Shown here: positions 1 to 7,381 of the stretch, in pieces
How the letters are laid out: each line of letters starts with the position of its first letter
Position numbering within the stretch: position 1 is the stretch's first letter
DNA from: CAVQGZ01 sp964400785
GTDB taxonomy: Bacteria; Actinomycetota; Actinomycetes; Jiangellales; Jiangellaceae
Reading direction: 5' to 3'
DNA: 46,232 nucleotides
NCBI GenBank assembly: GCA_964400785.1
Contig: CAYNWB010000015.1
Location: forward strand, 1-46,232
Made by a program: the position numbers and the translations under genes
Notes under the pieces: model-generated
Seen by the model: the letters and a program-made list of their open reading frames with translations, nothing else
The model's database searches: none
Told to the model about the DNA's origin: nothing

Positions 1-82
1 TGGACACTTCGCCGTTCTCACCCACTGGGCCGAGCTGATCACGGCCGTGGTCACCAACGCCCGAGAGGCGAGGCGCGGCTAG
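1..82 (+). CDS. C-terminal fragment, possible alpha/beta-hydrolase
   Basis: An open frame enters from the window edge and ends at TAG 80-82, giving 26 residues that begin GHFAVLTHWAEL. A Gly-His-Phe step followed by an amphipathic helix resembles the end of alpha/beta-hydrolases, where that His completes the catalytic triad. The piece is too short to be sure, and nothing else of the protein is in the window. It is on the opposite strand from the hydrolase remnant at 361-825, so the two cannot be one intact gene. Confidence 0.35.
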   Translation, partial: GHFAVLTHWAELITAVVTNAREARRG

Positions 83-127
83 CACTGACTGCGCGTGGAA
101 CCTGGCAAGCGCTACTCGCCCTCGGGC

Positions 128-143
128 GCGAACGAACGTTCGC
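128..143 (-). terminator. Small hairpin downstream of the 63-residue ORF
   Basis: GCGAAC at 128-133 and GTTCGC at 138-143 form a 6-bp stem around a 4-base loop, just after the stop codon of the minus-strand gene at 152-340. There is no T-tract, so this is only a weak terminator candidate. Confidence 0.25.
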
Positions 144-151
144 ATCTGTAG

Positions 152-340
152 TTACTGCGTTCGCTCGACGACGAGTAGGAAGTCAACCTTGCGGGTCACT
201 CCGTAGATCTGGGCCAGGGTGGTCTTCTTGATGTGGGGGATGATGGCCACGACCTCGCCGGACAAGCCGTTCAGGAAGGCCTCCAGTTGGGAGGCGTCCT
301 TCTCCATGTCGATGTCGAAACGGTGCACTCGGTAGCTCAC
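152..340 (-). CDS. Small DUF4177-like hypothetical protein
   Basis: A 62-residue protein. I start it at GTG 340 because GGAAGG lies 8-9 bases upstream; an in-frame GTG at 367 would add nine residues. The pattern (YRVHRFDI, then a short helix, then VVAIIPH and FLLVVER strands) has the beta-alpha-beta-beta look of small DUF4177-type proteins, but the sequence match from memory is loose. No catalytic motif or membrane segment is visible. It sits directly downstream, on the same strand, of the hydrolase remnant whose stop codon is at 361. Function unknown. Confidence 0.5.
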   Translation of the reverse strand: MSYRVHRFDIDMEKDASQLEAFLNGLSGEVVAIIPHIKKTTLAQIYGVTRKVDFLLVVERTQ

Positions 341-360
341 GTCGGCCGTCCTTCCCTTCC

Positions 361-825
361 TCACCACACTTCTCCTGCCTCGTCGACGAGATCAAGGGGC
401 GGGAGACCGGTCCTTCGAGCCACCAGCGGATCGTCCGTTCCCCAGAGCACGAGGACGGGCACCCGCACCGCGTCAAGTGCCTGGTTCGTCGACCGTTGCG
501 TGATGAACATGGTCCTGGTGATTGACGCGAACGCCGTGGCCGCCCCCGCGAGTCTTTCCGGGTGCCCGCGGGCCGCGTCGAGGCCATCGAGCCACAGGTC
601 GACCTGCGCTGGCGAGACCCGGCTCGGAACCCTGCCGAGAATGCTGGCGCGGCCACCCGAGACGGCACCCGGGTCTGTGATCGCGGTTCGCTCGGCGTCC
701 ATGATGCGCCGGCCCGCCATTCGCAGCAGGAGGCGTGTCGTGGGCGGTCCGGCCGCGATGACGAGGCGTCCGAGCGTCTGCCACCCGAGTGCCGCGGCCT
801 GGATCGGATCGGGCGGAGCGACGCA
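361..825 (-). pseudogene. Alpha/beta-hydrolase remnant
   Basis: The minus-strand frame ending at 361 encodes the lid and a late strand of an alpha/beta-hydrolase: a helical stretch from about AALGWQTLGRL, then VPVLVLWGTDDPLV, the family strand carrying the catalytic acid. The N-terminal half with the nucleophile elbow (G-x-S-x-G) is missing, because from about 825 upward the DNA switches to an integrase fragment on the other strand. The C-terminus with the catalytic His is also absent: the frame stops about 15 residues after the acid motif. Both ends are therefore broken and the protein cannot be active. The exact left border of homology, around 815-830, is my estimate. Confidence 0.55.
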
Positions 826-1041
826 CGAGCCCACGACCTTCGCCACACCGCGCTGACGGCGGCCGCCGAGCACGGCGCCACCCTCGCCACGCTGATGCAG
901 ATGGCGGGCCACTCGACCTCCGCGGCGGCGCAGCGCTACCAGCACGCCACGCTGACACACGCCCGGCAGGTCGCCGGTGCGATTGACGCCTCACTCGGAG
1001 ACGCCCTCGCGCGGAGTCGAACTGAACCTCGAGCTGGGTAG
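821..1041 (+). pseudogene. Tyrosine recombinase (integrase) C-terminal remnant
   Basis: About 70 residues preserve the end of a phage-type tyrosine integrase: HDLRHT with the second catalytic Arg, GHST with the conserved His, and QRYQHAT holding the nucleophilic Tyr, followed by a typical short helix to the stop at 1039-1041. The core-binding domain, first catalytic Arg and conserved Lys are missing, since the upstream DNA is the reversed hydrolase remnant. The strand-exchange chemistry cannot work from this piece. It marks a decayed mobile element. Confidence 0.75.
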
Positions 1042-1201
1042 CCGACTCCGACTGGAGCCATGGGCTCGTTCGTCAAGAGAGTGTGTTGGTGACGCCGCGA
1101 CGTAGCTCGACATGGAGATCCAGCAACTGCTCAAACGGGTGCAGGAGGACGGCACCGACCACGACGTGCGTCCTACCGCCCGGGCACTTGCACGCGCTTC
1201 T

Positions 1202-1231
1202 TTGTACATTTCAGCGATTTCGGCGTATCTT
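1202..1231 (+). promoter_or_regulatory. Promoter/operator of the Phd-RelE-type pair
   Basis: TTGTAC at 1202-1207 and TATCTT at 1226-1231 are 18 bp apart, a good -35/-10 pair. The -10 ends only 6 bases before the antitoxin ATG, so the mRNA is probably leaderless. TGTACA at 1203-1208 is palindromic and could be an autoregulatory operator half. Confidence 0.5.
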
Positions 1232-1237
1232 CGCATC

Positions 1238-1501
1238 ATGACTGAGGTGACCGTCAGCGAGGCCCGAGCCCGCTTGGCCGACGTTGTCGACCGAGCCCGG
1301 GTCGCCCACGACCCTGTCTACCTCACCCGCCGCGGCCGGCGAGTAGCGGCGGTCATCGACGCCGACGACCTTGAGCGGCTCATCGACGCCGCGGAAGACC
1401 TTGCTGACATCGAAGCCGCCCGAGCTGCACGCGCGGAGATGGCTGAGGGCCAAGTCGCGATCCCCTGGGAGCAAGTCAAGGCCGATCTCGGCTTGGCATG
1501 A
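1238..1501 (+). CDS. Type II antitoxin, Phd/YefM family
   Basis: An 87-residue protein with the Phd/YefM N-terminal DNA-binding fold: VTVSEARARLADVVDRA, then YLTRRGRRVAAVI, and a helical C-terminus that would wrap the toxin. ATG 1238 is chosen because the family starts here and a -10 element lies 6 bases upstream; an upstream in-frame ATG at 1112 would add an unrelated tail. The stop overlaps the toxin start as ATGA, so the two are translationally coupled. Antitoxins of this type neutralise the partner and repress their own promoter. Confidence 0.85.
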   Translation: MTEVTVSEARARLADVVDRARVAHDPVYLTRRGRRVAAVIDADDLERLIDAAEDLADIEAARAARAEMAEGQVAIPWEQVKADLGLA

Positions 1502-1767
1502 CCTACTCCGTCGAACTGGCACCCGCAGCGGCCCGCCAGCTCCGCAAGCTCGACCTAGCGGCACGCCGCCAGGTAGAAGGCGCCATCGAGCTGCTGTCCG
1601 ACGAGCCTCGCCCGAGTGGTGCGAAGCGGCTGGTTGGTGGGGCCGGCGAGTGGCGCGTCCGCACCGGCGACTACCGGGTCGTCTACGAGATCCACGACCA
1701 GATACTGATCGTGCTGGTCGTCGTCGTGGCCGTGGGTCACCGTCGCGAGATCTACCGCCGGCGCTGA
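1498..1767 (+). CDS. RelE/ParE-family toxin
   Basis: An 89-residue basic protein with the RelE/ParE layout: a first strand YSVELAPAAARQL, two helices, GEWRVRTGDYRVVYEI, then a hydrophobic strand and VGHRREIYRR at the end. The Arg residues in the WRVRTGDYR and HRREIYRR blocks match positions used by RelE-type ribosome-dependent mRNA nucleases. It follows the antitoxin with a 4-base ATGA overlap. mRNA interferase activity is inferred from the family; ParE-like gyrase inhibition cannot be excluded from sequence alone. Confidence 0.85.
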   Translation: MTYSVELAPAAARQLRKLDLAARRQVEGAIELLSDEPRPSGAKRLVGGAGEWRVRTGDYRVVYEIHDQILIVLVVVVAVGHRREIYRRR

Positions 1768-1972
1768 CCTAGGCACATCGCCCACCGCTATCCCCCGGCA
1801 AGACACCGCGACAACTGCGGCATTGCACCCACTGTGGGGCAGGTCGATGAGCGGATCTGAGTCGATGACGACACCCTGACCGCGCCACAGCAACTCGATA
1901 GGTGCAGGACCGCGCCGTCAGCGACGCCGTTCGCGTCGTCACCGCTGGGTGCTTCTGTCAGCGAAGACGCCG

Positions 1973-2608
1973 TCACGCTGGCGCGTGAGTGCCCGTCTCG
2001 GGTCGGTGGACCATGCGCCACACGGGAAGGTCGATGACGTCGTCGTGGCCGTGCTCGACGAGCTTGAAGCCCAGTTTGGCGTAGAAGGCGGCGTTGGTGG
2101 CGGAGTCGGCCTCGAGGAAGACCGGGGTCCCGGTGGTGTCGGCGCGGGCCAGGCCGTGCCGGGTGAGAACTGCGCCGAGGCCGAAGCGTTGCCGGTCCGG
2201 GTGCACGGCGAGCATCTCGGCGTACCAATGGGGCTCGGGCAGGAGCTCGTGGCGGCGCGTCGCCCAGCGGGCTTCCCAGTCCATCAGGCGCTGAGTGTCG
2301 GCTCGGGGGACGCGGCGCATGAGGTCGAACATGACCCGGGGCAGGCGAAGGGGTAGCCAGGGCGAGTCCGTGTGCCCGGGCGGGTCCCACACCATCACGG
2401 CCATGCGCGAGGGCACGGTCTCCACGATCTTGCCGGCGAGCAGGGCCATCCGGACGCCCGCGCTCATCAAGACGAGACTGGACTCAGCCCTGGTCTGGTC
2501 GTCGGGGAACAGCGCGAGGAACAACGGGGTGTCGGCGAAGGCGCGTCCCTCGACCTCACCGGCGGTTCTCCACTCCTCACGCGGCAACTGCACGACCTGG
2601 GGAGTCAT
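1973..2608 (-). CDS. GNAT-family N-acetyltransferase
   Basis: A 211-residue protein starting at ATG 2608, with GGAGGTG 6 bases upstream. The GNAT core is clear: MLAVHPDRQRFGLGAVL is the strand-4/acetyl-CoA pyrophosphate loop (consensus Q/R-x-x-G-x-G/A), followed by VFLEADSATNAAFYAKLGF, the helix-turn typical of the family's end. The substrate cannot be told; this subgroup is usually annotated only as acetyltransferase. The 205 bases between the toxin end and this gene's stop hold no gene I can support. Confidence 0.85.
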   Translation of the reverse strand: MTPQVVQLPREEWRTAGEVEGRAFADTPLFLALFPDDQTRAESSLVLMSAGVRMALLAGKIVETVPSRMAVMVWDPPGHTDSPWLPLRLPRVMFDLMRRVPRADTQRLMDWEARWATRRHELLPEPHWYAEMLAVHPDRQRFGLGAVLTRHGLARADTTGTPVFLEADSATNAAFYAKLGFKLVEHGHDDVIDLPVWRMVHRPETGTHAPA

Positions 2609-2822
2609 CTCCGTCACCTCCCGTGGATGGGCTCGCGGGGACTGCGGCTCCTGCTTCAGGTCTGCTCTCGTCCGCCGTGGTCGTCCAGGGGAGAAGGTCC
2701 GGCGTGGTCGACCGCAGCGAGCCCGGTCCTGCCGGTGGACCACGCGAGGTCGATGCCGACATGCACGGCGGCCGCCATGCCCTGTGGTGAAGCTGATCTC
2801 GTTTCGCTCGCCCGGGTTGGGG

Positions 2823-3167
2823 TCAGGACCTGGGGCCGAGCCAGAGCTCGACGATCTCGTCGTGCAGTCTGCGGTCGTCCTGCCGGAGGCCGTCAAGCAC
2901 CTTGTGGAGTGTCACCGCTGACTGACGGATCTCCCGGAGCCCTGCCCTGGTCAGGAAGAGGTGCGAGTAGTCCGCGGTGGTCGGGTCTACGGTGCGCCGC
3001 CATTGGGGATCTTGCTCGTTGGCGAACCACGCAGACGGTCCGAACTCCAGCTGGAGCCCGGACTCACCGAAGTCCTCGCCTTCATCCGCGACCTCGAAGT
3101 TGACGGTCCACTGGTAGATGCCTGCATATGTGGCGCTGACCTTGGTGACGAAGCCGGGCCCATTCAG
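2823..3167 (-). CDS. Hypothetical protein, CTG start coupled to DUF1707 gene
   Basis: An open frame of 114 residues with good codon bias (GFVTKVSATYAGIYQW, FGPSAWFANEQDP, then a helical C-terminus). It has no ATG, GTG or TTG near its N-terminus. The only plausible start is CTG 3167-3165, which overlaps the stop of the upstream DUF1707 gene as CTGA, mimicking the usual ATGA coupling. Otherwise it is the C-terminal part of a gene that lost its beginning. No family is recognised. The 214 bases between 2609 and 2822 hold nothing I can assign. Confidence 0.45.
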   Translation of the reverse strand: MNGPGFVTKVSATYAGIYQWTVNFEVADEGEDFGESGLQLEFGPSAWFANEQDPQWRRTVDPTTADYSHLFLTRAGLREIRQSAVTLHKVLDGLRQDDRRLHDEIVELWLGPRS

Positions 3168-3781
3168 CGGGGCAGGAATCGGGTCGTGCGTGGGTGTCGG
3201 ACGATGACGTCGCCCAGGCCGAGGGTGCCCGTGATCACGAGTTCGGGTGCGGTGGGTTCGGGGCGAGCGGACAGCTTGTTCTTGACCGACCCCACATAGG
3301 GCGTGGTGACGCCGGAGGCGTCGACGGCCCATCCTTGCGGCACCACGAGGACTATGCGGCCGGTGACGGTGAGGACCTCGACGCGCACCACGTCGTGCTC
3401 GAGCACCGACTCTGTGAAGTCGATGGTGACGTTGCCGGCTACCCCCGTCTGGGCCACGATCCGCCGCGGGCACACCCACACGCCGGACTGCTTGCGGTTG
3501 CCCATCCCCGCCACTACCCGGAGCACCTCGTCGTCCCTGTCTGCCAGCGGCCGCGTCCTACCCGGCGGCTGCAGGTCGCCCAGCACAGCATCGAGGTCGC
3601 CGTAGGTGCGCGCAGCCCAGACCCGGTCCATCCGCTCAGTCATCTCATCGAGGTCCAGACGGCCCTGTGCGGCGGCCTTGCTGACTACACGTGCTGCGGC
3701 CTCGCGATCTCGGTCGCCTGCCCGCAGATGCGGCTCTCGACTCGGTCGTGTCCAACGCTCTGGGGGAGGGACATCGGCCAT
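3164..3781 (-). CDS. DUF1707 (SHOCT-like) domain protein
   Basis: A 205-residue protein. Residues 17-65 carry DUF1707: LRAGDRDREAAARVV, then AQGRLDLDEMTERMDRVWAART and DLDAVLGDL. After it comes a beta-rich region resembling the LiaF/DUF2154-like 'cell wall-active antibiotics response' fold (strands ending VRVEVLTVTGRIVLVVPQGW). No membrane segment is visible. Such proteins are common in actinobacteria and their role is unknown. Upstream TAGCCT (3795-3790) lies 8 bases before the ATG with no Shine-Dalgarno, suggesting a leaderless mRNA. Its TGA overlaps a CTG that may start the next gene. Confidence 0.75.
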   Translation of the reverse strand: MADVPPPERWTRPSREPHLRAGDRDREAAARVVSKAAAQGRLDLDEMTERMDRVWAARTYGDLDAVLGDLQPPGRTRPLADRDDEVLRVVAGMGNRKQSGVWVCPRRIVAQTGVAGNVTIDFTESVLEHDVVRVEVLTVTGRIVLVVPQGWAVDASGVTTPYVGSVKNKLSARPEPTAPELVITGTLGLGDVIVRHPRTTRFLPR

Positions 3782-3910
3782 CTCGCCTCAGGCTAGTGGG
3801 CATCTCCGATGTTCGTCAGGTCTCCTGGCATACCGCGGCCAGTCACGCCCCGAGGGCACCCGAAGCCGTAGCGCCCAGCGGGCTGCCGCGGCCCAGGTGA
3901 TCCCGAAGCC

Positions 3911-5260
3911 CTAGCCCCCCGAGGCCGCCGGCGCGCGCATCGCTCGGTAGCGGCTGGACGTAGTGGCGCGCCTGTAGACCAGACCGATCACGGCCATGAG
4001 CAGACCGGCGGCGAGGAAGCCCAGCCGGGTCGCGCCGTTCGGGGGCAGGACGAGGGCCGCGGTGATGGCGGAGGCTACGAGGGCCATCTGGAACATCATG
4101 TCGTAGAGGGAGAACGACCGGCCCCGCACGTCGTCAGCGGTCCACTGCTGAACGAGGGAGTCGACGCAGATCTTCACGCCCTGACTCGACAGGCCCAGTA
4201 CGACGCCCGCAGTCATGACAGTCCACACCGCGATCGTCGCCGTCGGCAGCAGCATGCCGAGCGCGCCGAGCCCGAGCAGCAGCACCATCCAGACCTCCTT
4301 GGTCATGCGACGGGTGGCGATCGGGGTGAGCAGCACGGCCAGGCCGATCCCCCCGGCGAGCGCGAGCGTGGACCCGGCGATGCCGGCCAGGGCCGCGTCC
4401 GCCTCGTCCGGCGAGAAGAAGGTGTTGCGGAACAGCACGACGGTCTGGGCCACGACGAAGCCGAAGGCGAACCGGTGGCTGGCCATCACGAGCAGCGCCC
4501 AGCCGGCGGGGAAGCGTTCCCGCAGGTGCCGCACTGCGCCGATCAGGCCAAGCAGCACGGTGGCGACCGCGGACGAGACCTGCGGCAGGTTCTCGGTGGA
4601 GTCCGGGCCGAGCTGGGTGCGCGGCAGGCGGAGCATGAGCAGCGCTGCGAGAACGAAGCAGCCGGCGCAGGCCGCCACGATCGCAGCGTCTCCCGGGCCG
4701 GGCCCGCCTGCAGCCTGTCGAAGCGCCACCGCCATCAGGCCCCCGGCAGAGAAGAACAGGGTGCCGATCGTCGGGGTGACGGCGTTGGCCATGACCAGTT
4801 CGTCGCCTGGCACCACGCGGGGTATGGACGCCCCGATGCCGGCGAGGAAGAACCGGTTCAGCCCGAACGCTGTCAGCATCAGCACGGCGAACACCAGATC
4901 GGTGGTGCCACCCACGAGGAGCAAGGCAAGCAGCGCCACCGTGCACGCCCGCAACACGCTGGAGACGAGCAGCACCTGTCGGCGCTGCCAGCGGTCCAAG
5001 GCGATGCCGGCGAACGGCCCGATCAGCGAGTACGGCAGGTAGATGACGGTGAACGCCAGCGCGTACCCGGCCGCGGTGGCTTGCCGGTTCGGGTCGAACA
5101 ACACGTACGTGCCTGCGGCGGCGAACAGGAAGCCGTCACCGAGCCGGCTCATCAGCGCGGTGGCCAGCAGTTGACGGTAGTGCGGGCGACGCATGACGAC
5201 CCGCAGGTCATGCCAGAAGCCACGCGCGGCACCTTCGGGGATCTCCGGCGCGTCCCTCAC
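3911..5260 (-). CDS. MFS transporter
   Basis: A 449-residue integral membrane protein with about twelve hydrophobic segments and the MFS signature between segments 2 and 3 (GIALDRWQRRQVLL, a D-R-x-x-R-R loop). The half-and-half layout matches drug:H+ antiporter-like or macrolide-efflux MFS proteins; substrate unknown. The start is GTG 5260: TAGCCT (5272-5267) sits 6 bases upstream and no Shine-Dalgarno is present, again a leaderless pattern. The ~110 bases between its stop and the DUF1707 gene start hold only that gene's promoter. Confidence 0.85.
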   Translation of the reverse strand: MRDAPEIPEGAARGFWHDLRVVMRRPHYRQLLATALMSRLGDGFLFAAAGTYVLFDPNRQATAAGYALAFTVIYLPYSLIGPFAGIALDRWQRRQVLLVSSVLRACTVALLALLLVGGTTDLVFAVLMLTAFGLNRFFLAGIGASIPRVVPGDELVMANAVTPTIGTLFFSAGGLMAVALRQAAGGPGPGDAAIVAACAGCFVLAALLMLRLPRTQLGPDSTENLPQVSSAVATVLLGLIGAVRHLRERFPAGWALLVMASHRFAFGFVVAQTVVLFRNTFFSPDEADAALAGIAGSTLALAGGIGLAVLLTPIATRRMTKEVWMVLLLGLGALGMLLPTATIAVWTVMTAGVVLGLSSQGVKICVDSLVQQWTADDVRGRSFSLYDMMFQMALVASAITAALVLPPNGATRLGFLAAGLLMAVIGLVYRRATTSSRYRAMRAPAASGG

Positions 5261-5326
5261 ACCCGGAGGCTACGCACCGCCGCGTCCCGCCTGGGCTGCG
5301 CCGTGCGCCGAGACTGGGCTACCTCC

Positions 5327-5938
5327 TCAGCGACCCCTCGATGAGTCGCGCCGGCTGACCGAGACAGCCGCATGGGCGAGGGCCAGCGGCACAGCCAATG
5401 CCGATCCGGCGAGCGTGCCGGTCTCGTATCCCAGGCTGCTGTCCGGATGCGGTCGGCCGCGCAACCTGTCCAGAAGCGAGCTGAATGGGATGCCGAGCGC
5501 GTTGCCCCACATGATCATTCGGACGGCGCCGAGCACTCCGAGTGCCTCCCGCTCACCGTAGATCTGCACGAGGCGGTCCCAGGCATCCGGCTCGGGGTGG
5601 CCCCTTGCTTCGGCATAGTGCTGGGCGAACGCGATGGCCGGGAGCTCGTCGTCCGGGCTGTTCGTGGCGACCCCACCGAGCAGGTCGCGGACCTCGGCAG
5701 GACTCAGGCCGGCTTCCAGAGCGAAGCGTGTGTGGCCATACGCGCACAGCGCACAGCCGTTGACCTCGGTCACCGCCAGCATGATTCGCTCGGTGTACTG
5801 CTCGCCGCGTTCTCTGCGGAGCCTGGCGACGTGCCGAGCAGTGCCTACGGCAGCGCGGGTGATCGAGTAGATCTCACGGACGGAGTAGTGCTTCTTGGCG
5901 CGGACCGCCCACGGATCGAGCTGTTCGGTGCGGGACAC
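5327..5938 (-). CDS. Carboxymuconolactone decarboxylase/AhpD-like protein
   Basis: A 203-residue protein with the AhpD-like core: VTEVNGCALCAYGHTRFALEAG contains the C-x-x-C-x-x-x-H motif (around residues 62-69) used in peroxidase-reducing AhpD and related CMD proteins. The C-terminal part is hydrophobic. It starts at GTG 5938 with an AGAGG-like sequence about 9 bases upstream. Role inferred: thiol-based oxidant defence or peroxide reduction. It lies just upstream of, and co-directional with, the MFS gene, but 67 bases and a separate leaderless promoter lie between, so an operon is uncertain. Confidence 0.8.
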   Translation of the reverse strand: MSRTEQLDPWAVRAKKHYSVREIYSITRAAVGTARHVARLRRERGEQYTERIMLAVTEVNGCALCAYGHTRFALEAGLSPAEVRDLLGGVATNSPDDELPAIAFAQHYAEARGHPEPDAWDRLVQIYGEREALGVLGAVRMIMWGNALGIPFSSLLDRLRGRPHPDSSLGYETGTLAGSALAVPLALAHAAVSVSRRDSSRGR

Positions 5939-6273
5939 AGACGTCGCCTCTGCCGTGTTGATGCTGAGACCAGCAGCCTACCGACGGCCAGCGAGACCCA
6001 CGGCGGCGGAGAGTCCTCCGCCTCGTCCTGCTGCTGCATACCCGCCTGAGTGCCCGCCCGACCCAAATCCGGAGAGGTGGCCTAGAGCGTCCGCGGAGTG
6101 AGTGCTGACCTCACGACCTGCGGACAACGATGGCGCGAATCCGGGGCCTATCTCTGCTCGAATCGATCCTCGCGAGGCAACCGAGCAGAATCCGATGCTC
6201 GTGTGTCGCAAGGACGCAGCTGTTCCCCCGTTCGCGCAGCGCTCTGTGTAGCCTTATGTGTGAGGAGGTGCAC
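5939..6273. promoter_or_regulatory. Divergent intergenic region, AhpD-like gene / vapBC
   Basis: This 335-base stretch separates two divergent genes. I find no conserved coding frame in it. Near the right end GAGGAGGTG (6262-6270) is the vapB ribosome binding site. ATGTG at 6256-6260 and CACAT at 6271-6275 form a small inverted repeat across that site and the start codon, a plausible VapB operator. Possible -10 elements are TAGCCT (6249-6254) and TTATGT. The rest is unassigned. Confidence 0.35.
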
Positions 6274-6474
6274 ATGGCGACGAATCTGGCGATCGATCCG
6301 GATCTGCTCGAGCGTGCCCTGTCGGTCAGTGGTGAGCGGACGAAGAAGGCCGCTGTGACACGGGCCCTGGAGGAGTTCATCGCGCGTCGCGAGCAGGCCC
6401 GCATCCTCGAGCTGTTCGGACGGGTCGAGATGGACCCGTCCTACGACCACAAGAGCGAGCGCTCGCGCGGATGA
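6274..6474 (+). CDS. vapB: Type II antitoxin VapB
   Basis: A 66-residue protein: a ribbon-helix-helix-like N-terminus (NLAIDPDLLERALSVSG), then KKAAVTRALEEFIARREQARILELFG, the helix typical of type II VapB antitoxins, and an acidic-then-charged tail that would block the toxin. ATG 6274 follows GAGGAGGTG by 3 bases; an upstream in-frame start at 6130 has no such site. The stop overlaps the toxin start (ATGA). VapB represses its own operon together with VapC; a small ATGTG/CACAT dyad over the start region could be the operator. Confidence 0.85.
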   Translation: MATNLAIDPDLLERALSVSGERTKKAAVTRALEEFIARREQARILELFGRVEMDPSYDHKSERSRG

Positions 6475-6899
6475 GCCTGCTGGTGGACACCAGCGTCTGG
6501 TCGCTGGCCCTGCGCCGTGACACACCCCCCGACGTTCCTGAGGTGGGTGCGCTGCACCACGCGCTCGCCGGAGGTGACGTCGTGGCCACGACGGGGATCA
6601 TCCTGCAGGAGTTGTTGCAGGGTGTGGTGCGTGAGCAGGTGAAGACGCAGATCATCGACACGTTCGGCGCGCTGGAGTACCTGGTGCCGACGCGGGACGA
6701 TCACATCGCGGCCGCGCAGGTGCGCACCGCCCTGCGGTCCGTCGGTGTGCAGGTGGGGACGATTGACGCGCTGATCGCGCAGCTGGCCATCGCTGGTGGG
6801 CACATGCTGCTGACGACGGACAGGGACTTCGTTGTGGCCGCCCGGCATGTCGACTTTCGGCTGTGGCACCCTCCTGCGGACGGCGGCACTGCCAGGTAG
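6471..6899 (+). CDS. vapC: PIN-domain ribonuclease toxin VapC
   Basis: A 142-residue PIN-domain protein. The acidic metal-binding set is intact: Asp6 in LLVDTSVW, Glu47 in ILQELLQG, Asp99 in TIDALIAQ and Asp117/Asp119 in TTDRDF. VapC toxins cut specific tRNA or rRNA sites; the target here is unknown. It is coupled to vapB by a 4-base overlap and looks complete and functional, unlike the gene pieces around it. Confidence 0.9.
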   Translation: MSLLVDTSVWSLALRRDTPPDVPEVGALHHALAGGDVVATTGIILQELLQGVVREQVKTQIIDTFGALEYLVPTRDDHIAAAQVRTALRSVGVQVGTIDALIAQLAIAGGHMLLTTDRDFVVAARHVDFRLWHPPADGGTAR

Positions 6900-6901
6900 T
6901 C

Positions 6902-7159
6902 ATGAGCCGCGGCGACCTGGAACGTGAGCTGGACCAGTTCGACTCTCCCGAGCTCGACACCCTCTTTCTGGCTGGGCCCGTCGCGTTCAAGGGTCGACTC
7001 GTTCAGTACGCAGGGCGGATTCTGCGATCTCATCCCGGCAAGACGTCCGCCGAGGTGCACGACTACCACGACGTCGACACGCCTGTGCTGGCCGCATCCC
7101 TCGCCAAACGCGCCCCCGGCTACGTCAGCCTCGGATTCCCCGATCCCCGTCGGCTCTGA
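6902..7159 (+). pseudogene. DEAD/DEAH-box helicase C-terminal remnant
   Basis: The 85-residue frame from ATG 6902 contains LDTLFLAGPVAFKGRLVQ, QYAGRILRSHPGKTSAEVHDY and TPVLAASLAKRAPGY. This is the motif V/VI end of a large superfamily 2 helicase: Q-Y-x-G-R-x-x-R is the arginine-finger motif VI. Relatives are the long restriction- or TOTE-type helicases of actinobacteria. Everything upstream (Walker A, DEAD box) is missing; the first ~18 residues read as non-homologous junction sequence. It is a relic, probably of an island once inserted at the nearby tRNA gene. Confidence 0.65.
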
Positions 7160-7195
7160 TCCCGAGCCCAGCCGGCACGAGATCCCAGGATCGTC

Positions 7196-7217
7196 GTGGG
7201 CTAAACGTGGGCTAAAC
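7196..7217. repeat. Tandem 11-bp direct repeat
   Basis: GTGGGCTAAAC occurs twice in perfect tandem (7196-7206 and 7207-7217), in the non-coding stretch between the helicase relic and the tRNA-Gly 3' end. Short direct repeats near a tRNA 3' end can be integrase arm-binding sites of a former element; this is inference. Confidence 0.55.
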
Positions 7218-7280
7218 GATGGTGATCAAGGGTGTTCAGGGGTCAGAACGGGTCAGGCGCGCCGACCGTGGACATGAAGA

Positions 7281-7302
7281 AACCCCCTGCTAGCAGGGGG
7301 TT
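7281..7302 (-). terminator. Rho-independent terminator of tRNA-Gly
   Basis: AACCCCCTGC and GCAGGGGGTT form a perfect 10-bp stem around a two-base TA turn. On the minus strand the hairpin is followed by TTTCTTC. It begins a few bases after the CCA end of the tRNA, so it most likely ends the tRNA (and lut read-through) transcript. Confidence 0.85.
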
Positions 7303-7307
7303 CTCGG

Positions 7308-7381
7308 TGGAGCGGGTGACGAGAATCGAACTCGCACTGTCAGCTTGGGAAGCTGATGTTCTGCCATTGAACTACACCCGC
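7308..7381 (-). tRNA. tRNA-Gly (CCC anticodon)
   Basis: The 74-base minus-strand sequence folds as a cloverleaf: acceptor GCGGGTG pairs with CACCCGC, the anticodon stem is TCAGC/GCTGA around loop TTCCCAA (U33, anticodon CCC), the T arm carries GTTCGATTC, the discriminator is T and CCA is encoded. The 5' ten bases overlap the 3' end of lutC on the same strand. A strong terminator follows. tRNA 3' ends such as this one are common integration sites, fitting the relics to its left. Confidence 0.95.

Noticed and set aside
1042..1237. Coding sequence upstream of the Phd-type antitoxin from ATG 1112
   Set aside because: The extra 42 residues are unlike the family and the promoter for the antitoxin lies within this segment.
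7308..7381. Duplicated tRNA 3' end as attL/attR of an intact island
   Set aside because: I looked for a second copy of the tRNA-Gly 3' segment near the integrase remnant (about 1000-1240) and elsewhere to the left and saw only short chance matches such as TCGAACT.
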